The position numbers and the translations under genes were made by a program. This document shows, piece after piece, positions 32,527 to 42,060 of a stretch of DNA of 47,881 bases (positions are counted from its first letter, which is position 1; each line of letters begins with the position of its first letter). The DNA is taken from the NCBI RefSeq assembly GCF_009795845.1, contig NZ_WTEX01000018.1:1-47881 (forward strand), given 5' to 3'. This DNA is from Gilliamella sp. Lep-s35 (lineage in GTDB: Bacteria > Pseudomonadota > Gammaproteobacteria > Enterobacterales > Orbaceae). The notes under the pieces are model-generated. The model saw only the letters and a program-made list of their open reading frames with translations, was not told where the DNA came from and made no database searches.

Positions 32527-33576
32527 ATGGCTAATTTTGACCCTGTTGATCATCCTCATCGACGTTATAACCCACTAACAGGCCAATGGGTATTAGTTTC
32601 ACCACATCGAGCTAAACGACCTTGGCAAGGCCAACAAGAAACGTTAAACGAAGAACAAAAACCAAGTTACGATGCAAACTGTTTTTTGTGTCCAAGTAAT
32701 CAACGTGTAACAGGTGATATCAATCCCAATTACACGGGAACGTTTGTTTTTACCAATGATTTTGCTGCATTAATAGAAGATACGCCTGAATCACCACAAA
32801 GTACAGATCCACTATTTCAAATGCAAAGTGCAAAAGGAACGAGCCGAGTTATCTGTTTTTCACCTGATCACAGTAAAACGTTGCCAGAACTTGATTTAGC
32901 CGCTATTGAAGGAGTTATTAAAACTTGGATCGAGCAACTGCAAGAACTTAGTCAACGTTATCCTTGGGTACAAATATTTGAAAACAAAGGATCAGCAATG
33001 GGATGCTCTAACCCCCATCCACATGGACAAGTTTGGGCTAATAGCTTTTTACCGAATGAAATTGCGCGTGAAGATCTAAATATGCGTAATTACTTTGAAA
33101 AATACCATCGCAATTTATTGGTTGATTATGCTGAAAAGGAACTTATTAATCGTGAGCGAATCGTTGTAGAAACTAAGTATTGGCTTGCCGTTGTTCCTTT
33201 TTGGGCAATATGGCCATTTGAAACCTTATTATTACCAAAAATTCACATTCCACAATTAACCCAATTAAATGACGAACAACAAAGTGATTTAGCTATTGCG
33301 CTCAAAAAATTAACGAGTCGCTACGATAATTTATTTCATTGCTCTTTCCCATACTCTATGGGCTGGCATGGTGCGCCATTTATGCAAGATAAAAATGATT
33401 ATTGGCAAGTACATGCACATTTTTATCCCCCTTTATTACGTTCCGCCACAGTAAAAAAATTTATGGTAGGTTACGAAATGTTAGCCGAAGTACAAAGAGA
33501 TTTAACCCCAGAGCAAGCAGCTGAAAGATTACGTAACGTTAGTGATGTGCATTATAAAGACAAAAAGGATAAATAG
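32527..33576 (+). CDS. galT: Galactose-1-phosphate uridylyltransferase GalT
   Basis: Transfers UMP from UDP-glucose to galactose-1-phosphate. 349 residues (E. coli 348). The catalytic NPHPHGQVW (nucleophile is the second His, about 166) is present, as are the zinc cysteines in CFLCPSN and the N-terminal [33 protein letters not shown] is the C-terminal metal-site region. AGAGGT precedes the ATG. The stop is directly followed by the galK ATG, with no gap, so translation is coupled. Confidence 0.97.
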   Translation: MANFDPVDHPHRRYNPLTGQWVLVSPHRAKRPWQGQQETLNEEQKPSYDANCFLCPSNQRVTGDINPNYTGTFVFTNDFAALIEDTPESPQSTDPLFQMQSAKGTSRVICFSPDHSKTLPELDLAAIEGVIKTWIEQLQELSQRYPWVQIFENKGSAMGCSNPHPHGQVWANSFLPNEIAREDLNMRNYFEKYHRNLLVDYAEKELINRERIVVETKYWLAVVPFWAIWPFETLLLPKIHIPQLTQLNDEQQSDLAIALKKLTSRYDNLFHCSFPYSMGWHGAPFMQDKNDYWQVHAHFYPPLLRSATVKKFMVGYEMLAEVQRDLTPEQAAERLRNVSDVHYKDKKDK

Positions 33577-34734
33577 ATGAACGCATTAATCAGAGCAACG
33601 ACACAAGCATTTGAATCTAAATTTGATTATAAACCCGATACACTTATACAAGCCCCCGGTCGTGTAAACTTGATTGGCGAGCATACCGATTATAATGATG
33701 GTTTTGTTTTACCTTGTGCTATCGATTATCAAACGATAATAAGTTGTCACAAACGTTCAGATAATCTTGTTCGAGTTATTGCGGTTGATTATGATAATCA
33801 ACAAGATGAATTTTCGTTAGACTTACCTATTGAAAAACACGCCAAATATCAATGGGCAAACTATGTGCGTGGCGTAGTAAAACACCTAAAAAAATATGCT
33901 AATAATATTTGCGGCGTTGATTTGGCAATCAGTGGTAATGTGCCTCAAGGTGCAGGATTAAGCTCATCAGCATCACTTGAAGTTGCTGTAGCAAAGATGT
34001 TTCAGGTTTTATATAATTTACCATTAGATGGCACTAAATTAGCATTGATCGGTCAAGAAGCCGAAAACCAATTTGTTGGTTGCAATTGCGGTATTATGGA
34101 TCAACTGATCTCCGCCCTTGGGCAAGCTCAACATGCATTGCTAATCGACTGCCGATCATTAGAAGTTAAACCTGTTTCAATTCCTACAGATTTTGCAGTT
34201 GTGATTATTAACTCTAATATCAAACGCGGATTAGTTGATAGCGAATATAATACCCGACGCAAGCAATGCGAGGCAGCAGCTAAGGCGCTCGGCGTAAAAG
34301 CACTACGTGATGCATCGTTAGATGATTTAAAACATATTGAAAGTACGCTCGATCCAATTGCTTATAAACGTGCTCGCCATGTGATAACTGAAAACGAACG
34401 GACTATAAAAGCAGCTCAAGCTTTAGCTAATGGTGACTACAAATTGTTATCAAATCTAATGGCTCAAAGCCACAACTCTATGCGCGATGATTTCGAAATT
34501 ACTGTACCTGCTATTGATTACCTTGTTGAAATTATCCACAATGTTATTGGTGAACAAGGTGGCGTACGTATGACTGGTGGTGGCTTTGGTGGTTGTGTGG
34601 TCGCTTTAGTGCCAAAAGCTAAAGTTGACGATGTTAAAACGATAGTTAACCACAATTATGTAAAAAAGTTTGGTATTAAAGAAGACTTCTATATCTGCCA
34701 CCCAAGTGAAGGAGCTAACGTGATATGCCTATAA
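33577..34734 (+). CDS. galK: Galactokinase GalK
   Basis: GHMP kinase that phosphorylates alpha-D-galactose with ATP. 385 residues (E. coli 382). [20 protein letters not shown] is the galactokinase signature near 28-47. [15 protein letters not shown] is the ATP loop, and [13 protein letters not shown] is the C-terminal GHMP motif. It begins at the base after the galT stop (AAGGA inside galT serves as ribosome site) and overlaps galM by ten bases. Confidence 0.97.
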   Translation: MNALIRATTQAFESKFDYKPDTLIQAPGRVNLIGEHTDYNDGFVLPCAIDYQTIISCHKRSDNLVRVIAVDYDNQQDEFSLDLPIEKHAKYQWANYVRGVVKHLKKYANNICGVDLAISGNVPQGAGLSSSASLEVAVAKMFQVLYNLPLDGTKLALIGQEAENQFVGCNCGIMDQLISALGQAQHALLIDCRSLEVKPVSIPTDFAVVIINSNIKRGLVDSEYNTRRKQCEAAAKALGVKALRDASLDDLKHIESTLDPIAYKRARHVITENERTIKAAQALANGDYKLLSNLMAQSHNSMRDDFEITVPAIDYLVEIIHNVIGEQGGVRMTGGGFGGCVVALVPKAKVDDVKTIVNHNYVKKFGIKEDFYICHPSEGANVICL

Positions 34735-35744
34735 AACAGATAATCACACTTTCAAACAAGCACGGTATGCAAATTAAACTATCGAACTGGGGAGCCACGT
34801 GGCTCTCTTGTATATTGCCTGTCGATGAACAAAACCGTGAAGTATTACTGGGTTGCCAAACTTTCGAACAATATGAAAAGCAAGATGCTTATTTAGGTGC
34901 TACAATTGGCCGATACGCTAACCGTATTGCCAACGCGACAATTGATATTGACAATAGACACTACCCACTTGTGGCTAATCAAGGTGTAAACCAGTTACAT
35001 GGAGGCAAGTTAGGTTTTGATAAACAACTATGGCACATTCAATCTCAATCTGATCAACAAATCACATTTACTTTAACATCACCTGATGGTGATCAAGGTT
35101 TCCCTGGTGAACTTAATGTTGAAGTTACCTATCAATTGACTGATGACAATAAAGTCGTTATCAAATTTAAAGCAACAACTACCAAAACAACACCTGTTAA
35201 CTTAACCAATCATGCTTACTTTAATCTAGATGGAGAAACTAGCAAAGATATTCTTAACCACACCTTGCAAGTTAATGCTAACTTATACTTACCTGTTGAT
35301 AGTAATGGCATACCAAGTAATGATTTAGTTTGTGTCACCAAAAACGATATGGATTTACGTAAACCAAGGCTAATATCTGATAGATTATTAGCAAGTCTTG
35401 ATCGACAAATTACAGGCGGTTACGATCATGCTTATTTATTGGATAAAAATCAAGCTATAGCCGCTAAGCTTGTTTCATCTGATAAAAAAGTGACAATGAA
35501 TATCACAACGACCAAACCATCTTTACAAGTATATACAGGGAATTTTTTACAACATACACCAAATCGCCATAACGGCGAATATGATAACTTTGCAGGGATC
35601 GCGTTAGAAACGCAGTTTTTACCTGATAGCCCTCATCATCCTAAATGGCCACAAGAAAGTTGTTGGTTGCAACCAAATCAGATTTATAGCCATCAAACAA
35701 CTTATCAATTTACCTGTAGAAATTCCTCACATTGTTTACCGTAA
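34725..35744 (+). CDS. galM: Aldose 1-epimerase (galactose mutarotase) GalM
   Basis: Converts beta-D-galactose, released inside the cell, to the alpha form used by GalK. 339 residues. [24 protein letters not shown], the catalytic-His segment [13 protein letters not shown] (about 163-176) and the Glu in [13 protein letters not shown] are all present. It starts inside the end of galK (ten-base overlap). It is the last gene of the operon. A 12-base stem-loop covers its stop codon. Confidence 0.95.
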   Translation: MPIKQIITLSNKHGMQIKLSNWGATWLSCILPVDEQNREVLLGCQTFEQYEKQDAYLGATIGRYANRIANATIDIDNRHYPLVANQGVNQLHGGKLGFDKQLWHIQSQSDQQITFTLTSPDGDQGFPGELNVEVTYQLTDDNKVVIKFKATTTKTTPVNLTNHAYFNLDGETSKDILNHTLQVNANLYLPVDSNGIPSNDLVCVTKNDMDLRKPRLISDRLLASLDRQITGGYDHAYLLDKNQAIAAKLVSSDKKVTMNITTTKPSLQVYTGNFLQHTPNRHNGEYDNFAGIALETQFLPDSPHHPKWPQESCWLQPNQIYSHQTTYQFTCRNSSHCLP

Positions 35745-35762
35745 TTTGAGAAATTACGGTAA
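35736..35762 (+). other. Stem-loop over the galM stop codon
   Basis: Perfect 12-base stem TTACCGTAATTT / AAATTACGGTAA with loop GAG. The TAA of galM is in the left arm. No U run follows, so it is probably a 3' end stabiliser or a rho-dependent end rather than an intrinsic terminator. A second imperfect hairpin (GCCCTATC / GATAAGGGC) follows at about 35790-35815. Confidence 0.5.
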
Positions 35763-35881
35763 TAAATATCCATAAAAAACAAAATTAACGCCCTATCACA
35801 GACACACGATAAGGGCTGATATCATAAAGAAAGCTAGAAAATATTTACCTTTCCACATTCATTTGATTTTTTTAGTTTTTT

Positions 35882-35917
35882 TACATAAACGTAGTACACT
35901 CCTGAAACTTTTTGACA
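35882..35917 (+). repeat. MITE-like right end
   Basis: Matches 28 of 36 bases of the right end of the 29751-29966 element (29931-29966), ending CCTGAAACTTTTTGACA. No matching left end is seen before it. Part of the 609-base gap between galM and coaD, which also holds transposase relic C and no gene. Confidence 0.55.
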
Positions 35918-36045
35918 AAATGACGCTGTCTTTATTTATTTAAATAAAATATCTGTTTAGATAAACTGAGTAATAACCAGCATATCAACTAAAAATCGAC
36001 AAAAATCACCTGTCCACAAACCAATGGAAAAACCGAAAGCGTGAT

Positions 36046-36216
36046 GCGAGTTTGAATTGAGATGTGGTATAAGCAGCCAATATTAGCGATTGAAAAGAGA
36101 TAAAACAGAAGCTTAAACACTTTATTAATTGTTGTAATACCGTTAAAACCTATAAAGCAATTTTAGGAAAAACACCTTATGCGTTTTTAGAAGGGGATTT
36201 TAATCATGAAATGTAA
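36046..36216 (+). pseudogene. Transposase relic C (integrase-core type), C-terminal end
   Basis: Longest of three related relics. Bases 36060-36102 encode EMWYKQPILAIEKR. After a one-base frameshift the next part reads QKLKHFINCCNTVKTYKAIL, then GKTPYAFLEGDFNHEM and a stop at 36214-36216. A Gly-Lys-Thr-Pro-Tyr end after a basic helix is typical of IS3/IS481-type transposases, but the catalytic residues are gone, so the family name is tentative. It shares blocks with relic A (18497-18599) and relic B (21465-21518). Confidence 0.6.
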
Positions 36217-36353
36217 CAACACGATGTTTTCCTGCACCTGCAAAAAAGTAAGCATTTAAGAGCAAAACAATGCGGAATTTATAAGGTTAAACTAACATTC
36301 ATTTATAAAATTAGGTATCATATAAGAATCAAACCTACTGGATAACATCACTC

Positions 36354-36842
36354 ATGAAAAGTAAAGCTTTAACCGCAATATTCCCTGGCACGTTCGATCC
36401 GATCACTAATGGGCATATCGACCTTATTACTCGGGCTTCGTTACTCTTTCCTAGATTAATTATTGCCGTTGCTGAAAATCCTAATAAAAATACACTTTTC
36501 ACATTAGAAAAACGTGTTAACTTAGCTTCAACCGCTGTTGAGCATTTACTTAATGTTGAAGTTATCGGTTTTAACAATTTAATGGCTAACTTTGCGTTAG
36601 CGCATAATGCCACGGTTATCGTTCGTGGAGTACGCACCACAAATGATTTTGAATATGAACGACAATTGGCTGAAATGAATCGGGCGTTAAAATCAGATTT
36701 AGATACAATATTTTTAATGCCATCAATCGCAATGGGATTTATTTCATCAACAATAGTTAAGGATGTCGCTTACCATGGTGGTGACGTTTCAAACTTAGTT
36801 CCTTTGCATGTTCAAACAGAATTATTAAAGCGCTTAACATAA
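36354..36842 (+). CDS. coaD: Phosphopantetheine adenylyltransferase CoaD
   Basis: Fourth step of CoA synthesis: 4'-phosphopantetheine plus ATP gives dephospho-CoA. 162 residues (E. coli 159). The nucleotidyltransferase motif FPGTFDPITNGHIDLI starts near 9, and ISSTIVKDVAYHGGDVSNLVP is the C-terminal signature. VIVRGVRTTNDFEYERQLA is the substrate loop. It precedes rlmD by 13 bases, so coaD-rlmD-relA may be one unit. In E. coli coaD is beside waaA, so this setting differs. Confidence 0.95.
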   Translation: MKSKALTAIFPGTFDPITNGHIDLITRASLLFPRLIIAVAENPNKNTLFTLEKRVNLASTAVEHLLNVEVIGFNNLMANFALAHNATVIVRGVRTTNDFEYERQLAEMNRALKSDLDTIFLMPSIAMGFISSTIVKDVAYHGGDVSNLVPLHVQTELLKRLT

Positions 36843-36855
36843 GTTAAAAACGGAT

Positions 36856-38193
36856 ATGGTTAATTTTTACACTCCACAGAAAAAGAAGCTCAAACCACAA
36901 AAATTGACAGTAACAGTTTCATCCTTAGATACTTTTGGGCAAGGTGTTGCTAATCATAATGGTAAAACAATTTTTGTTAAATCTGCCTTGCCTAATGAAA
37001 CCATTGATGTTGAAGTAACTGAAAATAAAAAAAATTATGCTAAAGCCAAAGTTATTAAATATCATAATTTGAGTAAAGACCGAGTCAAACCACAATGTGA
37101 ATATTATCAAAAATGTGGCGGTTGTGAATTGCAACATATTTCGCCGCATTTACAACAACAAGCAAAGTATGATGCATTAATCAAACTGTTACAAAAAGAA
37201 ACAGGACAACCATTAACCAATATTACTCAAAATCCCACACACATTATTGCCGATCAGCCTTATCATTATCGTCGACGAGCAAGGCTTTCGATTAATATTA
37301 TAAAAGGCGAATTAGTGATTGGGTTTCGTCAAGCTGAATCAAACCAAATAACCAATATTAAACATTGTCCTGTATTAGTTGTTGAGTTAGATTCCTTGCT
37401 AGCACCTTTACAAAGCGTACTAAACCACATCAAACAGAAAAAAGCGCTTGGTCATATTGAATTAATTTCAGTCGATAGTGGCATAATTATCGTCTTAAGA
37501 CACACTATGCCATTAACTGAACATGATAGTAAATTATTAAAACAATTTGCCGAAGATAACAATATTTCACTTTATTTTCATGGCAAAGAATTAGTGCATA
37601 TTACAGGTAATACTGAACATTTTTATTTAATTAATAACCTAAAATTAACGTTTAGCCCTCTCGATTTTATTCAAGTAAATTGTAAAATAAATCAAAAAAT
37701 GATTAATCAGGCGCTTGAGTGGCTAACGTTAAAGCCAACAGATCAAGTTTTAGATCTTTTTTGTGGTATGGGTAATTTTTCATTACCTATGGCAACATTA
37801 TGTAAAACTGTAACGGGAGTTGAAGGGGTTGATGCACTGGTTGCAAAAGCAAAATTAAATATTCTATTAAATAACACTAAAATTTGTGCTGAAACCAATT
37901 TTTTAACTAGCAATTTAGATGATAACCAACAATTTTCAGTATGGTGTCAATCACAATTTGATAAGGTATTATTAGATCCTGCAAGAGCAGGAGCACTTAA
38001 TGCAACACTAGAAATTGCAAAATTGGCTCCCTCAAAAATTGTTTATATATCGTGTAATCCTGCAACACTAGCCCGAGATAGCAAACAACTTATCCAAGCA
38101 GGATACCAAATTGAGCAAGTTGCAATTTTAGATATGTTTCCACAAACTAAGCACATTGAATCAATGTTGTTGTTAACGAAATCAGGAACATAA
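36856..38193 (+). CDS. rlmD: 23S rRNA (uracil-1939-C5)-methyltransferase RlmD
   Basis: SAM-dependent methyltransferase of the RumA type, 445 residues (E. coli 433). An N-terminal TRAM domain (about 12-70) is followed by the iron-sulphur cysteines in CEYYQKCGGCELQH plus CPVL near 170. VLDLFCGMGNFSLPMA is the SAM loop, LDPARAGA the base-flipping motif, and VYISCNPATLARD holds the catalytic cysteine. It ends three bases before the relA start codon, the same gene order as in E. coli. Confidence 0.95.
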   Translation: MVNFYTPQKKKLKPQKLTVTVSSLDTFGQGVANHNGKTIFVKSALPNETIDVEVTENKKNYAKAKVIKYHNLSKDRVKPQCEYYQKCGGCELQHISPHLQQQAKYDALIKLLQKETGQPLTNITQNPTHIIADQPYHYRRRARLSINIIKGELVIGFRQAESNQITNIKHCPVLVVELDSLLAPLQSVLNHIKQKKALGHIELISVDSGIIIVLRHTMPLTEHDSKLLKQFAEDNNISLYFHGKELVHITGNTEHFYLINNLKLTFSPLDFIQVNCKINQKMINQALEWLTLKPTDQVLDLFCGMGNFSLPMATLCKTVTGVEGVDALVAKAKLNILLNNTKICAETNFLTSNLDDNQQFSVWCQSQFDKVLLDPARAGALNATLEIAKLAPSKIVYISCNPATLARDSKQLIQAGYQIEQVAILDMFPQTKHIESMLLLTKSGT

Positions 38194-38196
38194 ATT

Positions 38197-40455
38197 ATGG
38201 TATCGATTAGAGGCGCACACCAACATAGCGAAGAACATTATCCACTTACCCAGTTTGATGTTGAACGATGGGCAAAACAAGAGTTATTACTAACTAACCC
38301 CGCATCTTATACAAAATTTAGAGAAGTCTGGGACTTTTGTTTTGAAAGTAGCGCAGGTGCACCAGAGCAAATCTATTGTTTTCAAAATTCAATAGAAATG
38401 GTCGAAATATTAGCAACACTTAATATGGACATTAATAGCTTATGTGCGGCTTTATTACTTCCTTTTGTTGATAGCAAAATAATTCGTCGAGAAGATATTC
38501 CTGAAGATTTCGATCGTGAAATTTCTCATATCATTTCAAGCATTGTCAGAATGAAAGAAATTCGTCAACTACGCGCAATTCGTAACGGCAGTGCAACCAC
38601 TGAACAAATTGATAGTATTCGCCGCATGTTACTGGCAATGGCAAATGACTTTCGCAGTGTTATTATAAAATTGGCAGAACGTATTACCTATTTGCGCAAT
38701 TTAATCAATGCACCGCAAGAAGAGCAAGTGCTTGCGGCTAAAGAGTGTTTTAATATCTATGCACCTTTAGCCAATCGCTTAGGTATAGGGCAATTAAAAT
38801 GGGAGCTAGAAGATTTTTGCTTCCGCTATTTACATCCTAACGAATATCATTTTATTGCTAAAAAATTACATGAAAAACGACTAGATCGTGAATTATATAT
38901 CAACCAATTTGTTCATCATTTACAAGATTTAATGAACCAAGATCACGTTCGTGCTGAAGTTTATGGTCGCCCTAAACATATTTATAGTATATGGCGAAAA
39001 ATGGAACATAAACACCTTAAGTTCGAAGATCTCTATGATATTCGGGCTGTGCGTATTATCAGCGATAGTATCGAAGATTGTTATAACGCATTAGGCATTG
39101 TGCACAGTCATTACAAACATATCGCCAAAGAATTTGATGATTATGTTGCCAACCCTAAACCGAATGGTTATCAATCAATTCATACGGTTGTTTATGGTCC
39201 ACAAGATAAAACAATTGAAATTCAAATCCGTACTGAACAAATGCACAACGATGCTGAACTTGGCGTTGCCGCTCATTGGAAGTATAAAGAAGGCAGTACG
39301 GATAAAATGACCGCTTATGATCAGCGAATTTCTTGGCTGCGAAAATTATTAACATGGCAACAAGAAATGTCAGAAAGCGGCGAAATCCAAGAAGCGGTCC
39401 GTAGTCAAATTTTTGATGACCGAGTTTATGTATTTACGCCTAAAGGTGATGTGGTTGACTTACCAGCAGATTCAACTCCGCTTGATTTTGCTTACCATAT
39501 TCACAGTGATGTTGGACACCGTTGTATTGGTGCAAAAGTTAGTGGACGAATTGTACCATTTACCTACCGCTTAAAAATGGGCGATCAAATCGAAGTTATT
39601 ACTCAAAAACAACCTAACCCAAGCCGCGATTGGCTAAATCCTAACACAGGATTTATTAACAGTAGCCGAGCCAGAGCTAAAATTCAAACTTGGTTTAAAA
39701 AACAAGATCGACATAAAAATATTGCCGCTGGTCAACAAATTTTAGAGCATGAGCTTGAACCTTTAAATATTAGTATAAAAAGTGTTGAAAAGATCCTAAT
39801 CAACAAATATAACGCACATTCGTTTGACGAAGTGCTTGCTGGTATTGGTAGTGGTGATGTAAGAATTAATCAATTAGTTAACTTCATCAATGCACAATTT
39901 AATAAACCGACAGCTGAAGAAGCCGACGAAGCGGTATTAAAACAAATTGCTCAAAAGTCAAACATACAAACTAAAAATACCAATAAAACTAATAATAAAA
40001 AAGGAAGTGAAATTATTATTGAGGGTGTGGGTAATTTAATGTACACCATAGCAAATTGCTGTCGCCCTATTCCTGGTGATCCCATTGCAGGATTTGTTAC
40101 CCAAGGACGAGGAATCTCAATTCATCGTGCTGATTGTGAACAGTTGCAAGAGCTTAAAAATCATGCTCCTGAACGTATTACCCATGCAGTATGGAACAGC
40201 AATACCTACTCAAGCTACACCATGGTAGTACAAATTGTTGCAAACGATCGAAGTGGTTTATTACGAGATATTACTACTGTTTTGGCTAATGAAAAGGTAA
40301 ATGTTCTAGGACTAATTAGTCGCTCAGATATGAAACAACAACTAGCAACAATCGATGTCGATATGGAAATATTTGACCAAGACTCATTAAATCGAGTACT
40401 CAATAAAATCAAACAACTCCCCGATGTTGTTGAAGCAAAACGTTTTCAAGGCTAA
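38197..40455 (+). CDS. relA: GTP pyrophosphokinase RelA
   Basis: Ribosome-associated (p)ppGpp synthetase of the stringent response. 752 residues (E. coli 744). The N-terminal hydrolase-like domain is degenerate, as expected for RelA. The synthetase domain (about 230-380) has YGRPKHIYSIWRKM, FEDLYDIRAVRI and NPKPNGYQSIHTVV. The TGS domain begins near 405 (VYVFTPKGDVVDLPADSTPL), a zinc-finger region near 625 has CCRPIPGDPI, and the ACT domain is at the C-terminus. SpoT-type hydrolase residues are absent, so it is RelA and not a bifunctional Rel. Prophage and IS debris begins just after it. Confidence 0.96.
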   Translation: MVSIRGAHQHSEEHYPLTQFDVERWAKQELLLTNPASYTKFREVWDFCFESSAGAPEQIYCFQNSIEMVEILATLNMDINSLCAALLLPFVDSKIIRREDIPEDFDREISHIISSIVRMKEIRQLRAIRNGSATTEQIDSIRRMLLAMANDFRSVIIKLAERITYLRNLINAPQEEQVLAAKECFNIYAPLANRLGIGQLKWELEDFCFRYLHPNEYHFIAKKLHEKRLDRELYINQFVHHLQDLMNQDHVRAEVYGRPKHIYSIWRKMEHKHLKFEDLYDIRAVRIISDSIEDCYNALGIVHSHYKHIAKEFDDYVANPKPNGYQSIHTVVYGPQDKTIEIQIRTEQMHNDAELGVAAHWKYKEGSTDKMTAYDQRISWLRKLLTWQQEMSESGEIQEAVRSQIFDDRVYVFTPKGDVVDLPADSTPLDFAYHIHSDVGHRCIGAKVSGRIVPFTYRLKMGDQIEVITQKQPNPSRDWLNPNTGFINSSRARAKIQTWFKKQDRHKNIAAGQQILEHELEPLNISIKSVEKILINKYNAHSFDEVLAGIGSGDVRINQLVNFINAQFNKPTAEEADEAVLKQIAQKSNIQTKNTNKTNNKKGSEIIIEGVGNLMYTIANCCRPIPGDPIAGFVTQGRGISIHRADCEQLQELKNHAPERITHAVWNSNTYSSYTMVVQIVANDRSGLLRDITTVLANEKVNVLGLISRSDMKQQLATIDVDMEIFDQDSLNRVLNKIKQLPDVVEAKRFQG

Positions 40456-40465
40456 TTAACATAAA

Positions 40466-40496
40466 AATCGCCACTTTTATAATATTAGTGGCGATT
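40466..40496 (-). terminator. Hairpin after relA
   Basis: Ten-base stem AATCGCCACT / AGTGGCGATT with an 11-base loop, ten bases past the relA stop. The U run is on the minus strand only. It may stabilise the relA 3' end or stop leftward transcription from the phage relics. Confidence 0.45.
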
Positions 40497-40602
40497 GAAT
40501 GGCAATGTTTGACTGATATATTTAAAAGCAATAAATTAAAAATAAATCAATACATTAAAACACCAATAATAGTGCATTTTAACAGCAATTCTTTATTGGT
40601 AC

Positions 40603-40776
40603 TTAATGACGATTCAACAAGTACCGCATCAATTTGATCGGTCGTAAAGTTGTCATTTCTTGCTCGGTTGTTTTAATTTGCTTGATATTGTCTAAAAGGT
40701 TGGGTTTGTTCCACTCTCCTAACCGTTTTAATTCATTGAATACAGAATGGAAATAAACAGGCTCCAAACTTAAAGT
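40603..40776 (-). pseudogene. Phage integrase fragment (P2-like tyrosine recombinase)
   Basis: Minus-strand frame reading VYFHSVFNELKRLGEWNKPN, then LLDNIKQIKTTEQEMTTLRP, and ending at a stop at 40603. This resembles the segment of P2-type integrases that links the N-terminal SAM-like domain to the catalytic domain (the FNELxxLGxW...EMxFL pattern). The catalytic half is missing and the start is lost. With the BRO-N and tail-fibre fragments it points to a decayed prophage between relA and aspS. Confidence 0.5.
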
Positions 40777-40837
40777 TCACTTTAAGATCTTTGCGTACAG
40801 TCATTTTAATGATATTAAAAAACCCACTAAAGTGGGC

Positions 40838-41386
40838 TCAGATTGATGACAAAGAACTCGCTTTTTGGCGAGTTCTTTGATCTAATAGAGAAGAGTCCAT
40901 TATTAAAAGGAATTCTTCTATGCTAAAAAAACCAACGCCAGCGACACCCGAAAAAATAGAGCAAATTTCGTTAGATGCGCTTGTCCCTCAAAATCGCCTT
41001 GTTCGTAAAATAGCTAAAGTCATTGATTTTGAATTTATTCGAGAAGCGGTAGCGCCACTTTATTGGCCTAATAACGGTCGTCCGGCAGAAGATCCGGTCA
41101 GACTGTTTAAAATTATGCTATTGGGGTATCTTTTTGGTATCCCCAGTGAGCGTCGTCTGGTTCAGGAAATTCAGGTCAATTTAGCTTACCGTTGGTTTCT
41201 GGGAATGGGCTTAACCGAAAAAGTGATTGATGCCTAGGCACTCAGCCAAAATCGTCGCCGTCGGTTTAATGATAGTGAAATTTATCAGCAGATTTTTGAT
41301 AATATTGTTGAGCAAGCCATTGCCAAAGGGTTGATAAGTGGTCGGGTTTTATATACGGACAGTACTCACCTAAAAGCAAATGCCAA
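40838..41386 (+). mobile_element. IS1182-type element, 5' half only
   Basis: Starts with the inverted repeat TCAGATTGATGACAAA, nearly the same as the ends at 239 and 47789. Next come a perfect 11-base hairpin at 40851-40878 (AAAGAACTCGC / GCGAGTTCTTT) and the transposase N-terminus. It breaks off at about 41386 against phage-derived DNA. The hairpin in the leader could limit transcription into the transposase from outside. The flank at 40823-40836 is itself a hairpin (CCCACT / AGTGGG). Confidence 0.75.
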
Positions 41387-41388
41387 TT
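40920..41388 (+). pseudogene. IS1182-family transposase, N-terminal part, broken
   Basis: 105 codons are intact, with the DUF772-type N-terminal stretch typical of IS1182/IS5-like transposases: DALVPQNRLVRKIAKVID, NNGRPAEDPVRLFKIMLLGY and SERRLVQEIQVNLAYRWFLG. A TAG at 41235-41237 interrupts it. The same frame then continues with LSQNRRRRFNDSEIYQQIF and VLYTDSTHLKANAN, the first catalytic Asp region, before running into foreign sequence at about 41386. So it has both a nonsense change and a 3' deletion, and it cannot be active. Confidence 0.85.
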
Positions 41389-41733
41389 TTGTTGTTGCTC
41401 ACTATTAATTGTTAATGAGTAACTGCCAGTCTTGCGGATTGTTGATAATAAATCTTCCATGACCCATTCTTCAAAAATAACAGCTTTCTCTTGTTTACTT
41501 TTAATGATTAATCTAAATAAATTTGCCTCACTAATATAAGTCATTTCTTGATTACCACCTTTTGTAAGGGTGTACCGTTTTGTTACACCCTTTTCTTTGC
41601 AATGTAACTCTATTGCTCTGCGTGGTTTTTTATATTCAAGAATAGAACAAACGTCATTAGCTAAAAAACATAATTGGTTGTTAATTTCAGTGGTACGAAC
41701 GGGTGAATTATTGAAGTTGAAAGTAAAGCCCAT
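41266..41733 (-). pseudogene. BRO-N antirepressor-like phage gene, 3' truncated
   Basis: From the ATG at 41733 (an earlier one at 41760 reads through other DNA) it encodes MGFTFNFNNSPVRTTEINNQ, then CFLANDVCSILEYKKPRRAI and EANLFRLIIKSKQEKAVIFE. This is the BRO-N domain found in phage antirepressors. After about 110 residues the frame continues antisense to the IS1182 fragment (from NWHLLLGEYC on), so the natural C-terminus is lost. No good ribosome site. It is probably not functional, although a free BRO-N domain could still bind DNA. Confidence 0.7.
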
Positions 41734-41741
41734 TACATCTA

Positions 41742-42060
41742 ATGAAGGGAAAATACCCACAATTTATCTCGGAGATGGTTTTACACTGTTAGAACCATTT
41801 GAATTTTGCAGATGGGACGGCAAAAAATGGGTATTAGATGAAGAAGAAATGCAAGAGTTTAAAATCAAAAAAATGTAACTATTAGAGACTCTTTACTAAA
41901 TGAAGCTAATACAGAAATTGAAATCATTAATCGAGCAATTCGACTACACAGAGCATCTGAATCAGATAAAACTCGTTTAGAAAAGTTAGAGGTTTATACT
42001 ATCGATTTATACGAACTAGATTTAAATAATGTTGACGTCGTATTTCCCAAAAAGCCGTAA
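41742..42060 (+). pseudogene. Phage tail-fibre assembly protein, C-terminal remnant with frameshift
   Basis: The first part encodes IYLGDGFTLLEPFEFCRWDG, KKWVLDEEEM and a stop after a run of seven A (41869-41875). One extra A would join it to the second part, RDSLLNEANTEIEIINRAIR, SDKTRLEKLEVYTIDLYELD, ending VVFPKKP and TAA at 42058-42060. The layout WDGKKW...E-rich helix...L(E)xYxxxLYxLD is that of caudoviral tail-fibre assembly chaperones. The N-terminus is missing where it meets the BRO-N fragment. A hairpin with CGGCGTG / CACGCCG arms follows at 42092-42138. Confidence 0.65.
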
